A stretch of 64,000 nucleotides of DNA from Candidatus Flexifilum breve (GCA_016717205.1 JADKGC010000003.1:744001-808000); one strand, 5' to 3'. Numbered from the stretch's first letter, positions 15,934 to 23,941 are shown. Numbers and translations: made by a program. Notes: generated by a model from the letters alone, not told the origin.

Positions 15934-16002
15934 GTAGGGACGAGACATGTCTCGTCCTCTCTTAATTCCCGCAAAAACGGACGAGGCATGCCTCGTCCCT
16001 AC
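15934..16002. repeat. Tandem dispersed palindromes (GTAGGGACGAG family)
   Basis: Two palindromes, each about 20 bp and centred on ACATGT and GCATGC, are flanked by GTAGGG and CCCTAC. Related palindromes occur at 18407, 20099, 21211, 42253 and 57319. They lie only between genes. Confidence 0.75.
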
Positions 16003-16012
16003 AAGGTAATCG

Positions 16013-16198
16013 TTAGGCGCGTCCAGCAATCAGGCTGAGCAAGGCGACCACGCCAAAGGCCACGAACAGCCAGAACCACCAGGTGCGGAACACGTTTCCA
16101 CCGCCGAGCAAGGGCGGCATGGCCTGCTTGGTCGGCTGGCTCTGGGGAAGCTGCTTCCACTCGTCGACTGCTTTGGGATCGGGTGGGAGTTCCGGCAT
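16013..16198 (-). CDS. Small single-TM protein in the polysaccharide operon
   Basis: A 61-aa protein with a Pro-rich N-terminus (PELPPDP), then GGGNVFRTWWFWLF and one hydrophobic helix (about 38-58) ending in AGRA. I do not recognise a family. ATG follows GGAGA, 18 bp after the stop of the BY-kinase-like gene, so it is probably translated as part of that operon. It may be a small membrane partner of the chain-length/kinase complex; this is only context. Confidence 0.6.
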   Translation of the reverse strand: MPELPPDPKAVDEWKQLPQSQPTKQAMPPLLGGGNVFRTWWFWLFVAFGVVALLSLIAGRA

Positions 16199-16216
16199 GG
16201 CAGGTCTCCGAACGCT

Positions 16217-16870
16217 CTAGTAACCGGACACGTTCTCACGCGGGGCATTCGTCAGCGCCACGCCCAACAACCGGACGTGCACGCGCTCCAACGTCTGCTT
16301 CGCGCGCGCCGCTTGATCACGCCGGGTCACGCCGACGCGCATCGCCAGCACTACGCCATCGACCTTCGCGCCGAGCAGCGCCGCGTCCGCCGCGACGAGA
16401 ATCGGCGGCGCATCGAACAGGATGTAGTGTGCCCGCGCGCGCAGCACGCCGATGACTTCGGACATTTTCGCGCTGCTCAACACATCCGATGGCACGGGCG
16501 GCAGTTTACCGCTCGGCAGCACGCTCAAATTCGGGATGTCGGTTGCGACGAGCGGCGGCGACGACATGGCAGTATCCTGCAAAATCATGTCCGTCAGGCC
16601 GCGCTCATTGGCGATGCCCCACAGCTCGTGCTGCGCGGGGCGGCGCAAATCCGCATCCACGATGATGGTCTTGTTGCCCGCCTGCGCAAACGTTACGGCG
16701 AGGTTCGCCAGCACAACGCTCTTATCTTCGCTCTGCGCCGACGAAGTGACCAGCAGGGTTTCCAGCGGACGTTCGACGCTGGCGAACATTAGGTTCGTGC
16801 GCAGCGAACGGTACGCCTCTGCCGCGGCAGACCGCGGGTCAGTCAGGGTGATCAGGGTTGCTTTCGCCAA
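16217..16870 (-). CDS. CpsD/CapB-like ATPase of the BY-kinase family with a degenerate P-loop
   Basis: A 217-aa protein aligning along its length with the cytoplasmic kinase part of Wzc/CpsD systems: AAEAYRSLRTNLMF at residues 15-28, Walker A' IIVDADLRRP, and Walker B ILFDAPPIL. The Walker A loop, normally GEGKS, reads QSEDKSVV (about 46-53): Lys and Ser stay, both glycines are gone. A single Tyr ends the protein (NVSGY) in place of a Tyr cluster. It is 6 bp after the Wzz-like gene, the usual split kinase/adaptor arrangement that controls chain length. Whether it still binds ATP is open. Confidence 0.82.
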   Translation of the reverse strand: MAKATLITLTDPRSAAAEAYRSLRTNLMFASVERPLETLLVTSSAQSEDKSVVLANLAVTFAQAGNKTIIVDADLRRPAQHELWGIANERGLTDMILQDTAMSSPPLVATDIPNLSVLPSGKLPPVPSDVLSSAKMSEVIGVLRARAHYILFDAPPILVAADAALLGAKVDGVVLAMRVGVTRRDQAARAKQTLERVHVRLLGVALTNAPRENVSGY

Positions 16871-16876
16871 GTCAGT

Positions 16877-17524
16877 TTACTCCGGGATGGTGGATAAGAC
16901 AGGCAAGCCGAGCGAGCGTTCGATATCATCGCGGCGGCGCACAATGGCACTTTCGAGATATTCCAGCACGAATACGATCACCGCGCCGAGCCCAAAGCCG
17001 ATCAGCCCGCCCGCCGCCGTATTGATCGGGACGTTGGGACGCAGCAGACCATACTGCGGGCGATCCACCAGCAGCGCCGTGATGCGATCCGACTGCTGCA
17101 CGGTCTGATTTTCCCGGTTGCGGTACTGCACGAGCAAACTGCCCCATTCATAGGCGATATCGTTGGCCATATCGCCATCCGGCAGGTCGATATCGATCTG
17201 CATCGTGAAGCGGTTGCTGTCGGCGGTGAAAGTCGCCGCGCCCAGCAGATCGCCGGGGGTCATGTCGAGGTCAAGGGAGTCAATCACCTGCTGCGCGCGG
17301 TCGGTACTGCTCAAATACACGCGGTAGGACTGCATCAAACGGATCAGGGCTTCGGTCAGGCCGAGGTCGGTCCGCGCCGGCTGAATCAACACCAGTTGGG
17401 TCGAACGGTAGACGGGCGTCTGCTGGCGGCTGATAAGGTACGCGCTGGCCGCGGTGAGGATGGCCAGCAGGATCATGATCCAGCCTCGACGGAGAAGAAT
17501 GCGCCCATAATCGATCAAGTTCAT
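16877..17524 (-). CDS. Wzz/YveK-type polysaccharide co-polymerase (membrane adaptor)
   Basis: About 215 aa with one TM helix near the N-terminus (about 17-34, IMILLAILTAASAYLI) and a second near 170-190 (LIGFGLGAVIVFVLEYL), enclosing a periplasmic Wzz domain. The cytoplasmic tail RRRDDIERSLGLPVLSTIPE is typical of adaptors that activate a partner BY-kinase. I choose ATG 17524 (MNLIDYGRIL) because GAGGAT lies 7 nt before it; an upstream GTG would add 16 atypical residues. It leads the six-gene minus-strand operon. Confidence 0.85.
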   Translation of the reverse strand: MNLIDYGRILLRRGWIMILLAILTAASAYLISRQQTPVYRSTQLVLIQPARTDLGLTEALIRLMQSYRVYLSSTDRAQQVIDSLDLDMTPGDLLGAATFTADSNRFTMQIDIDLPDGDMANDIAYEWGSLLVQYRNRENQTVQQSDRITALLVDRPQYGLLRPNVPINTAAGGLIGFGLGAVIVFVLEYLESAIVRRRDDIERSLGLPVLSTIPE

Positions 17525-17682
17525 AGAGTATCCTCGCAAACAAAAGCCGCCTAATTCTACCGCATTCGCCAAAATAGTGAACGTTTGCTTAAACCTGGCT
17601 GAAATTCATGTCCTTCTTAAGTCACCGTTTTACTCTGTATTCGCTGTGACTAGGACTGAAGCTGTAATGGAATGGTGGTCAA

Positions 17683-18381
17683 ATGGATAAGCTGCTGAGC
17701 GACATGAATCGCTTCCACAGACATGATGATGGTGATATGCTTACCGTAATGCACGACAAAATGCAATCACCCGAATTTATGCAAGCCTTTGAGTTAGGAT
17801 TGCCGCCTGTGGATCACGACAAGATTGAAACGTCGATGGTCAAGATTCTGGAAGCGGTGGGCGAAGACCCCAGCCGCGAAGGGCTGCTCAAGACCCCCAA
17901 CCGCGTCGCGCGCATGTACGAGGAACTCTTGGACGGCTACCGAACCGACCCGGCCAAACTGCTGAACGGCGCGCTCTTTGATGTCGACTACGACGATATG
18001 GTGATCGTCCGCGACATCGAATTCAACAGTCTGTGCGAACATCACATGCTGCCCTTCTATGGGGTGGTTCATGTCGCCTACATCCCGCGCGACAAAGTCG
18101 TCGGGCTGTCGAAGATTCCGCGCATCGTGGACATGTTCGCGCATCGCCTGCAGGTGCAGGAACGCATGACGCGGCAGATCGCCGATTTCATTCAGGAAGT
18201 GCTGGATCCGCAAGGCGTCGCGGTCGTCGCCGATGGTGTACACATGTGCTCGATGATGCGCGGCGTCAAGAAGCACGAATCCAGCATGACGACCAGCGCC
18301 ATGCTCGGCCACTTCCGCACGGATCACATCACGCGGGGCGAATTCATGGCGCATCTGGGACGCCCGAGCGCGCACCGCTAA
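17683..18381 (+). CDS. folE: GTP cyclohydrolase I
   Basis: A 232-aa protein. It converts GTP to 7,8-dihydroneopterin triphosphate, the first step to folate or other pterins. The zinc ligands are visible as C118, H121 (SLCEHHMLPF) and C189 (GVHMCSMMRG). VGEDPSREGLLKTPNRVARMYEE marks the family start (given here in two parts: VGEDPSREGL and KTPNRVARMYEE). The N-terminal 45 residues are longer than usual, and internal ATG codons at 17704 to 17752 are alternative starts. It stands alone, divergent from the polysaccharide operon. Confidence 0.95.
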   Translation: MDKLLSDMNRFHRHDDGDMLTVMHDKMQSPEFMQAFELGLPPVDHDKIETSMVKILEAVGEDPSREGLLKTPNRVARMYEELLDGYRTDPAKLLNGALFDVDYDDMVIVRDIEFNSLCEHHMLPFYGVVHVAYIPRDKVVGLSKIPRIVDMFAHRLQVQERMTRQIADFIQEVLDPQGVAVVADGVHMCSMMRGVKKHESSMTTSAMLGHFRTDHITRGEFMAHLGRPSAHR

Positions 18382-18406
18382 CTGGTATTCGTTCTCGATG
18401 GTTACG

Positions 18407-18434
18407 GTAGGGGCGCACGGCTGTCCGCCCCTAC
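18407..18434. repeat. Dispersed palindrome after folE
   Basis: GTAGGGGCG and CGCCCCTAC form a 9-bp stem around a 10-nt loop, 25 bp after the folE stop. It belongs to the same repeat family as 15934 and 20099 and could act as a terminator. Confidence 0.7.
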
Positions 18435-18564
18435 GTGTTTGCTCGGACGGCACAACGCCGACAACCTCAGCGGTACACATCTCACATGTGATAGAAAACC
18501 TGAATATTCCCTGCGTCTGCTGCTGGTCTTTACACATTATTTAGAGGCCGCAAGCACTTTTGAC

Positions 18565-18593
18565 TTGCCAAGGCCACAACACAATGCTATAGT
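18565..18593 (+). promoter_or_regulatory. Promoter of the metK riboswitch transcript
   Basis: TTGCCA (18565-18570) and TATAGT (18588-18593) with a 17-bp spacer. The predicted start at about 18600 leaves a short lead into the riboswitch P1 stem at 18631. Confidence 0.75.
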
Positions 18594-18630
18594 GAATCCT
18601 AATGCAGTTGCGATGTGTTATGTCGGGCTG

Positions 18631-18737
18631 CACTCATCAAGAGCGAGGGAGAGAACGGCTCGTTGATCTCGCGGCAACCCCCGGAGCGCCGGGTAGGTGC
18701 CAATTCCGACCAGAGCAAGACCTCTGGCAGATGAGCG
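18631..18737 (+). ncRNA. SAM-I (S-box) riboswitch
   Basis: P1 forms between CTCATC (18633-18638) and GATGAG (18730-18735). The conserved core is present: ATCAAGAGCGAGGGAGAGAA, then TTGATCTCGCGGCAACC, GGTGCCAATTCC and the final GCAGATGAG. It is followed directly by an intrinsic terminator and then metK, so SAM binding should favour termination. SAM synthetase is a known target of this class, which gives feedback control. Confidence 0.93.
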
Positions 18738-18758
18738 GATAAATCAGTGATTGAGCTG

Positions 18759-18791
18759 AAGACGTTTCCCTGCCGGAGAAACGTCTTTTTT
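18759..18791 (+). terminator. Riboswitch-controlled terminator before metK
   Basis: Stem GACGTTTC (18761-18768) pairs with GAAACGTC (18778-18785), followed by six T. It lies 22 bp after the riboswitch and 20 bp before the metK start, as expected for a transcriptional expression platform. Confidence 0.9.
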
Positions 18792-18810
18792 ATTGGAGGC
18801 TCACACTCTC

Positions 18811-20046
18811 ATGGTGCAACAACAACAGCAGGCTGCCGGCTCGACTTTCATGTCCTCCCCACGGTACTTCTTCACCTCGGAGTCCGTGTCGGAAGGCCAC
18901 CCGGACAAGATGTGCGATCAGGTCTCGGATGCCGTATTGGACGCCATTCTCACGAATGATCCGAATGCGCGTGTCGCTTGCGAAAGCTCCACCACGACGG
19001 GTATCGTGTTCGTTTTCGGTGAAATCACCACGAGCACGTATGTCGATATTGAAGAACTCGTCCGCGAAACCGTGCGCGGCATCGGCTACACCCGCGGCAA
19101 GTACGGCTTTGACGCCGACACCTGCGGTGTGATGGTCTCGATTAAGGAACAGTCGTCGGATATCGCGCAGGGTGTTGACAAGGCGCTGGAAGCCCGCGAA
19201 GGCCAAATGAGCGATGCGGAAATCGAAGCGACGGGCGCGGGCGATCAAGGCATGATGATCGGCTTCGCCTGCGACGAAACGCCGGAACTGATGCCGCTGA
19301 CCATTTCACTGGCGCACAAGCTGACCCGCCGCCTCGCCGAAGCGCGTAAGGCTGGTGAAATTGACTGGCTGCGTCCGGATGCCAAAAGCCAGGTGACGGT
19401 CGAATACGCGTTCGGCAAGCCGAAGCGCGTCGACACCATCGTCGTCTCGACCCAGCACGCGCCGGAAGTATCGCAGGAAGAAATCCGCAAGACGGTGATT
19501 GAAGACGTTATCATGCGCGTCGTGCCGCACACCCTGCTCGACGACAACACCCGCATTTTCGTTAACCCGACGGGTCGCTTCGTCACGGGTGGCCCGCTCG
19601 GCGACGCTGGCCTGACCGGACGCAAGATCATTGTCGACACTTATGGCGGCGTGGCCCGTCACGGCGGCGGCGCGTTCTCCGGCAAGGACCCGACGAAGGT
19701 CGATCGCAGCGCGGCGTACATGGCGCGCTACATCGCCAAGAACATTGTCGCGGCGGGCATCGCCAAGCGCTTTGAACTGCAGGTGTCGTACGCCATCGGC
19801 GTCGCCCAGCCGACCTCGCTGGCCGTCGAAACCTTCGGCACGGGCGTCATCCCGGATGAACAGATCGAAGCGATCATCCGCAAGTACTTTGACATGCGCC
19901 CCGCCGCCATCATCCGCGACCTGAACCTGCGCCGCCCGATCTACAAGCAGGTCGCCGCGTATGGTCACTTTGGCCGCGATGACATCAGCGTGCCGTGGGA
20001 ACAGACCGACAAGGCGGATGCCCTCCGCGCTGAAGCCGGACTGTAA
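18811..20046 (+). CDS. metK: S-adenosylmethionine synthetase
   Basis: A 411-aa enzyme that makes SAM from methionine and ATP in the cytoplasm. The N-terminal SESVSEGHPDKMCDQ includes the catalytic His30. GAGDQGMMIGFA is the first signature and GGGAFSGKDPTKVDRSAAY the second. The start ATG 18811 is preferred over an upstream TTG at 18793 because GGAGG (18795-18799) would overlap the latter. The first 14 residues include a Gln run; a shorter start at Met14 is possible. Transcription is controlled by the SAM-I riboswitch directly upstream. Confidence 0.97.
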   Translation: MVQQQQQAAGSTFMSSPRYFFTSESVSEGHPDKMCDQVSDAVLDAILTNDPNARVACESSTTTGIVFVFGEITTSTYVDIEELVRETVRGIGYTRGKYGFDADTCGVMVSIKEQSSDIAQGVDKALEAREGQMSDAEIEATGAGDQGMMIGFACDETPELMPLTISLAHKLTRRLAEARKAGEIDWLRPDAKSQVTVEYAFGKPKRVDTIVVSTQHAPEVSQEEIRKTVIEDVIMRVVPHTLLDDNTRIFVNPTGRFVTGGPLGDAGLTGRKIIVDTYGGVARHGGGAFSGKDPTKVDRSAAYMARYIAKNIVAAGIAKRFELQVSYAIGVAQPTSLAVETFGTGVIPDEQIEAIIRKYFDMRPAAIIRDLNLRRPIYKQVAAYGHFGRDDISVPWEQTDKADALRAEAGL

Positions 20047-20098
20047 CTGAAGTTGCCAGTTCACAGTCTTCAGTGAACCGTTAAAGACTAGAACTGAT

Positions 20099-20126
20099 GT
20101 AGGGGCGCACGGCGGTGCGCCTCTAC
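20099..20126. repeat. Dispersed palindrome after metK
   Basis: GTAGGGGCGCAC and GTGCGCCTCTAC pair with one mismatch. Same family as 18407. Confidence 0.7.
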
Positions 20127-20218
20127 CATTTAACCCCCGTATCTCTAATTCGCATCGGACGACCGCGTTTGCTTCTGCCACGGATAACTGTGAACTGATC
20201 ACTGTCAACCTATTCTCA

Positions 20219-20248
20219 TTGCCGCGCTGCCTCGGGTTAGTGTATAGT
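20219..20248 (+). promoter_or_regulatory. Promoter for the 20285 gene
   Basis: TTGCCG (20219-20224) and TATAGT (20243-20248) with an 18-bp spacer, 37 bp before the chosen ATG. Confidence 0.5.
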
Positions 20249-20284
20249 TTCAGCAGCGGACTATTCACGAAGGTAAGGGCGATT

Positions 20285-21169
20285 ATGCGCGCGTTGAAAG
20301 CTATCGGCAGCGGTATCAAGAACTTCATGATTCTGTTCTCGTTCATCGTCAATCTGATTCTGATCATCGTGCTGGTGGTGCTGCTCCTGCTGATCTTCGA
20401 CATCAAGAACAACGTCGCCTCGCCGCTGCTCACTGGGCTGCACAGCAGTTTCGTCGGGCTGGACGAAGCCACCATCGACTGGACAATTCCCGTCCGCGAT
20501 ACGATCCCCGTCGTGCTCAATGTGCCGCTGGAAACGCAAACCGTCGTCGTGCTGACGCAGTCCGTGCCGCTGGTCGTGAACGCAACCATCACCCTCCCCG
20601 GCGTTGGCGTGCTCAACAACGCCAGCGTGAATCTATCGCTGCCCGCGGGACTGGAACTACCCGTCGCGCTCGATTTGGATGTACCCATCAACGAGGAATT
20701 ACCCGTCGCGCTGGATGTCCGCGCCGTGATCCCCGTGTCGGAGACGCAGCTCCACGATCCGATCAACAACCTGCGCCTCACGTTTGAACCGATTGTCCGC
20801 GCGCTGTTCAATCTGCCCGACAATTTTGCCGAAGCTACCCAGTTCGCCGCCGACGCGATCAGCGGGGAGCCGATCTACCTGATGGCGGACAGCGATTATT
20901 CGCGCGATCCGTGGCCGGGCTTCTCGGAGACTGCCGGCTTGGGCTACACGCTCGATGATGAACCGGTGCCCATGGCTAACCAACCGATCCCGACAGGACT
21001 GGTCGCCATCGGCGGCATTCGCGCGCTCGACGAACTGCTGCGCCCACAGTTGTACGAAGGCGATTCTTCGCCGGAAACGATCAATCAGCAGGCGGTGACC
21101 ACTATGCAGAGTCAAGCCGTGCCGCCCGAGAACTACGACGGGAGCTACGCCCAGAGCAATTCGCCATAG
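20285..21169 (+). CDS. Membrane-anchored protein of unknown function, beta-rich exterior domain
   Basis: About 294 aa from ATG 20285, which has GAAGG upstream; longer in-frame starts run through the promoter. A basic stretch (RALKAIGSGIK) leads into a long hydrophobic helix (about 14-40), then DIKNNVASPLLTGLHSSFVG. The extracytoplasmic part has regularly alternating strands with repeated PVVLNVPLET, PLVVNATITLP and PVALDLDVP units, all in short proline-punctuated beta segments. A Gln/Ser-rich tail ends the protein. I do not recognise a named family. It stands alone between metK and the methyltransferase. Confidence 0.7.
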   Translation: MRALKAIGSGIKNFMILFSFIVNLILIIVLVVLLLLIFDIKNNVASPLLTGLHSSFVGLDEATIDWTIPVRDTIPVVLNVPLETQTVVVLTQSVPLVVNATITLPGVGVLNNASVNLSLPAGLELPVALDLDVPINEELPVALDVRAVIPVSETQLHDPINNLRLTFEPIVRALFNLPDNFAEATQFAADAISGEPIYLMADSDYSRDPWPGFSETAGLGYTLDDEPVPMANQPIPTGLVAIGGIRALDELLRPQLYEGDSSPETINQQAVTTMQSQAVPPENYDGSYAQSNSP

Positions 21170-21210
21170 CGCGCCAGTCGGAGTGTGCGATTGTCAAATA
21201 GGATGAGCTT

Positions 21211-21240
21211 CGAAGGGACGCGCCGTTGCGCGTCCCTTCG
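21211..21240. terminator. Perfect 13-bp hairpin after the 20285 gene
   Basis: CGAAGGGACGCGC pairs exactly with GCGCGTCCCTTCG around a 4-nt loop and is followed by TTT. It is related to the dispersed palindrome family and probably ends the upstream transcript. Confidence 0.6.
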
Positions 21241-21373
21241 TTTCTACGGCTGACGGACGCCCCGGCCCATCCCCGCCATCGTTAAAGAGTGCATAATAGC
21301 CGGATTCACGTCGGGTTCAGGCCGTCAACCTGTGATAAAATCAGTCCAGAAGTTTGCCCAGTGAGAGATGAGA

Positions 21374-22276
21374 ATGTCCAAGCCCGACTCCCAACCCCGC
21401 ATCTGCGATTATGAAGGTTCGAATTACCGTACCGACTTCTGGGAGGGACGCGGGCGCGAATATGAAGACCGCGTCGAGCGCATCGCGCTGCGCAAGCTGC
21501 TGCCGAAAACGGGGCAGCGCCTGCTCGAAGTCGGCGCGGGCTTTGGGCGGCTCACCAACGAATATGCCAATTTCGAGCAAGTGATCGTGCTCGATTATGC
21601 GCTTTCGAATTTGCAGGATGCGCAGGAGCATCTCGGGCGGTCGCCGCGTTACATCTATGTGGCCGCTGATGCCTATAAGCTGCCGTTCCAGCCGGGCATC
21701 TTCGACTGCGTGACGGTCGTGCGCGTGCTGCATCATATGTCGGACGTGACACGCGTGCTCAACCAAATCCGCCGCGTGCTGTCGCCGGGCGGCACGCTGA
21801 TTCTCGAACACGCCAACAAGCGCAATCTGAAGGCGCTGGTTCGGCACGCGCTGAACAAGCAGGCGTGGGATCCAAACAATCTCGACCCGGTCGAATTTGT
21901 CGAACTCAATTTCGACTTTCACCCGGAGCACATCCGGCAGGAGCTGGGGCGCGCCGGGTTTGACCTGAAAACACGCGTACCTGTTTCGTTCTTCCGCCTG
22001 CAGCCGCTCAAGAAGTACGTACCGCAGAATGTGCTGGTCGGCATGGACAGCGCGCTGCAAGCGACGGGACTGCTGTATTCGCCGAGCATCTTCACCAAGA
22101 GCATCGCCACCGGGCCGACGCCCGACAATCGCTCGGTCGAAACGCTGTTCGCCTGCCCGGAATGCGGCGGCGAAGTCGTGCGCAGCGGCGAAATCCTCAC
22201 CTGCCGCACCGATGGCCGCCGCTGGGCAGTCCGCGACGGCATCTATGATTTCAAAGCGCCCATCGAAGTCGATTAG
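21374..22276 (+). CDS. Class I SAM-dependent methyltransferase with C-terminal Zn-ribbon-like tail
   Basis: About 300 aa. The SAM-binding motif I is LLEVGAGFGRL (about residue 50), motif II VIVLDYALSNL, and motif post-I DCVTVVRVLHHM. The C-terminal 40 residues contain ACPECGG and a later LTCRTDGR, a Trm112-like or zinc-ribbon segment. The substrate is unknown. ATG 21374 is chosen with GAGAG upstream; ATG 21368 is equivalent. The stop TAG directly abuts the ATG of a TfoX_C-domain gene, so the two are translationally linked. Confidence 0.88.
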   Translation: MSKPDSQPRICDYEGSNYRTDFWEGRGREYEDRVERIALRKLLPKTGQRLLEVGAGFGRLTNEYANFEQVIVLDYALSNLQDAQEHLGRSPRYIYVAADAYKLPFQPGIFDCVTVVRVLHHMSDVTRVLNQIRRVLSPGGTLILEHANKRNLKALVRHALNKQAWDPNNLDPVEFVELNFDFHPEHIRQELGRAGFDLKTRVPVSFFRLQPLKKYVPQNVLVGMDSALQATGLLYSPSIFTKSIATGPTPDNRSVETLFACPECGGEVVRSGEILTCRTDGRRWAVRDGIYDFKAPIEVD

Positions 22277-22516
22277 ATGGGCGATATGCGCAACCTCGGC
22301 CCCAAAAGCCGCCAATGGCTCGCCGAAATCGGCATCACGACCTTCGAAGAGATTGAACGCCTCGGCTCAGTGGAAGTCTACCGCCGCCTGAAAGCCAGCC
22401 GTCCGCGCGAAGTGTCGTTCAATATGCTGTACGGGTTGGAAGCGGCCATCCTCAATATCCCGTGGCAGTACCTGCCACAAGACGTCAAAGATCAACTGCG
22501 GACGCAGATCGAGTAA
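22277..22516 (+). CDS. TfoX C-terminal-domain protein
   Basis: A 79-aa protein matching the TfoX/Sxy C-terminal domain: MRNLGPKSRQWLAEIGITT, then a helix-turn FEEIERLGSVEVYRRLK and NMLYGLEAAILN. This domain is a helix-hairpin-helix-like module; in proteobacteria it is joined to TfoX_N in competence regulators, but stand-alone copies are common and of unknown role. It begins on the base after the methyltransferase stop. Confidence 0.85.
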   Translation: MGDMRNLGPKSRQWLAEIGITTFEEIERLGSVEVYRRLKASRPREVSFNMLYGLEAAILNIPWQYLPQDVKDQLRTQIE

Positions 22517-22536
22517 AGACTCAACGCGAAGAAATT

Positions 22537-22611
22537 AACCACAGAGAACACAGAGAGCACAGAGGAGAAATTTAGATCTATTTCTCTGTGTTCTCCGTGT
22601 TCTCTGTGGTT
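22537..22611. repeat. CACAGAG-type dyad repeat
   Basis: AACCACAGAGAACACAGAG and its imperfect reverse complement form a long hairpin around a 15-nt AT-rich centre. A second copy lies at 25371-25441. Both lie after a plus-strand stop codon, so they may serve as terminators for convergent genes. Confidence 0.75.
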
Positions 22612-22621
22612 CAACAGCTTT

Positions 22622-23452
22622 TTACAGCTCTTCTAGGTATTTCTGCTTGGCGACTTCGTAGCGTTCACGGAGCTGCTGGGTGAGCACTCCCGGCGTGCCA
22701 TCCCCCAGTTTGATCCCATCAATCTCCACGACGGGCACAATCCCCCGGCTCGCGCTGGTGATAAAGGCTTCGTTCACCCGCGGCACATCATTCACGTGGA
22801 TTGGCTGACGGCGTACGGGCAGCACCTCCGCTGCGACTTCCAGCGCAATCTGCTGCCCAATCCCCGGCAGTACCCCTTCCCCGGCGGTATACAGCACGCC
22901 ATCGAGAATCGCGTAAAAATTGCTCGTCGCCCCTTCCAGTACGTGCCCTGCCGCGTCGAGCAGCAGCGACGTATAGATCCCGGGCGGCAGCGTCGATTCC
23001 AGCTTTTCGCGGTCGTGCATCCAGCCCGTGGTTTTGGCTTCGGCATTCTGACGGGCGCTGTCCGGCGCGGTGATCACGCGGATGCCGTTGGCGATCACCT
23101 CGGGCGGCACGCCCTTGAACGGTTCGACACTCAGGATGAAGCGCTCCGGTTGGTCGGCGGGCACAGTGATGCGATAGCGCACGTCCCCGTAACCTGCCAG
23201 CATAATCAACTCACGGAGCGCCGCACGCAGCCGGGAACGATCCAGCGTGAGCGGAATGTGCGCCCGCCGCGCCGAATCTTCCATGCGGTCGAGATGCGCG
23301 GTCAGTTTGAGCGCCTTGTAAGTATCGAACGTATTGCCGACGGTGTACACGCCGTTAGCAGGTTCAAAGCGCGCCGCCGCATTCAGCGACTCAGCCGTGT
23401 AGTCGGCGGGTTGCAGCCCTTCGGAGGTCAAGACTCGGATAGTACAGGGCAT
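22622..23452 (-). CDS. Class IV aminotransferase (branched-chain or D-amino acid type)
   Basis: A 276-aa PLP enzyme of fold type IV. The PLP Lys is in NAEAKTTGWMHDRE, followed by LEGATSNFYAI and GVLPGIGQQIALEVA, which hold the phosphate. Members transaminate branched-chain amino acids, D-alanine, or act as aminodeoxychorismate lyase. The N-terminal GNTFDTYKALKLTAHLDRMEDS is close to BCAT-like proteins of unknown preference. ATG follows GAGGAG. It is convergent with the TfoX_C gene and no pathway neighbour fixes the substrate. Confidence 0.85.
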   Translation of the reverse strand: MPCTIRVLTSEGLQPADYTAESLNAAARFEPANGVYTVGNTFDTYKALKLTAHLDRMEDSARRAHIPLTLDRSRLRAALRELIMLAGYGDVRYRITVPADQPERFILSVEPFKGVPPEVIANGIRVITAPDSARQNAEAKTTGWMHDREKLESTLPPGIYTSLLLDAAGHVLEGATSNFYAILDGVLYTAGEGVLPGIGQQIALEVAAEVLPVRRQPIHVNDVPRVNEAFITSASRGIVPVVEIDGIKLGDGTPGVLTQQLRERYEVAKQKYLEEL

Positions 23453-23538
23453 AACGACTCCTCGATCAAGTTGAAAGTCAAAAGTAGAAAGTTAAAAGCA
23501 GCCAACCTTTTAACGAGAGTTATGGATAACGCTTCTCT

Positions 23539-23644
23539 GACCCCACCCCCGGCCCCTCCCCGAATTCAGGGAGGGGAGACAGATAAAACAGTGTTCGTCT
23601 CCCCTCTCCCCGCTTGCGTGGGAGAGGGGTTGGGGGTGAGGGGG
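23539..23644. repeat. C/T-rich CCCTCTCCC-type inverted repeat
   Basis: A CCCCACCCCCGGCCCCTCCCC arm (20-base core CCCACCCCCGGCCCCTCCCC) is mirrored by GGGAGAGGGGTTGGGGGTGA about 60 bp on. A related short copy is at 57091-57124. It lies between the divergent aminotransferase and lysC transcripts. Confidence 0.65.
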
Positions 23645-23716
23645 ACGCACGAATGAGGCTTATCCCTAACTGAGGTTACTTCTAACTTGTACCTTTTAAC
23701 TTTAGCTGTCAACTTC

Positions 23717-23745
23717 TTGACACGACTATAGGAAAACGTTAGCAT
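23717..23745 (+). promoter_or_regulatory. Promoter of the lysC leader
   Basis: A consensus TTGACA (23717-23722), 17 bp spacer and TAGCAT (23740-23745). A start near 23752 gives a leader of about 190 nt that contains a short peptide gene and an intrinsic terminator. Confidence 0.8.
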
Positions 23746-23774
23746 ATCTACTAGCGTTGTGCAGGAGACCAATC

Positions 23775-23861
23775 GTGCCAACAATTTACTGCTTGTCGAC
23801 TATCGGTATGGGTATGACTACTCCACATATTTATGTGCGGGGTCGCTTACGCTTGCCGTAA
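23775..23861 (+). CDS. Putative lysC leader peptide (Thr/Ile/Met-rich attenuator)
   Basis: A 28-aa ORF from GTG 23775, 6 nt after a strong AGGAGA site. Its sequence contains PTIYCLSTIGMGMTTPHIY, so four Thr, three Ile and two Met in 19 residues, then a basic Arg/Leu tail and TAA. Aspartokinase feeds Thr, Ile, Met and Lys synthesis, and the ORF lies between a consensus promoter and a terminator just before lysC. That is the layout of a thrL-type transcription attenuator. The role is inferred; the alternate pairing of the leader has not been folded. Confidence 0.6.
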   Translation: MPTIYCLSTIGMGMTTPHIYVRGRLRLP

Positions 23862-23886
23862 AGTCTGAGCAGGACGATAGACAAAC

Positions 23887-23920
23887 AAAGCGCGTGGCCC
23901 CGGGGTCACGCGCTTTTTAT
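23887..23920 (+). terminator. Attenuator terminator before lysC
   Basis: AAAGCGCGTG (23887-23896) pairs perfectly with CACGCGCTTT (23907-23916), followed by T-rich sequence. It ends 22 bp before the lysC start, so it must be read through for lysC expression. Confidence 0.85.
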
Positions 23921-23941
23921 TTCGCTCAAGGGGACATCATC

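Noticed and set aside
19306..20823. 505-aa minus-strand frame over metK and the 20285 gene
   Set aside because: It spans two genes and the intergenic repeat and shows no domain.
23752..23941. Lysine riboswitch upstream of lysC
   Set aside because: The conserved L-box core was not found; the leader peptide explanation fits better, but a covariance search was not possible.
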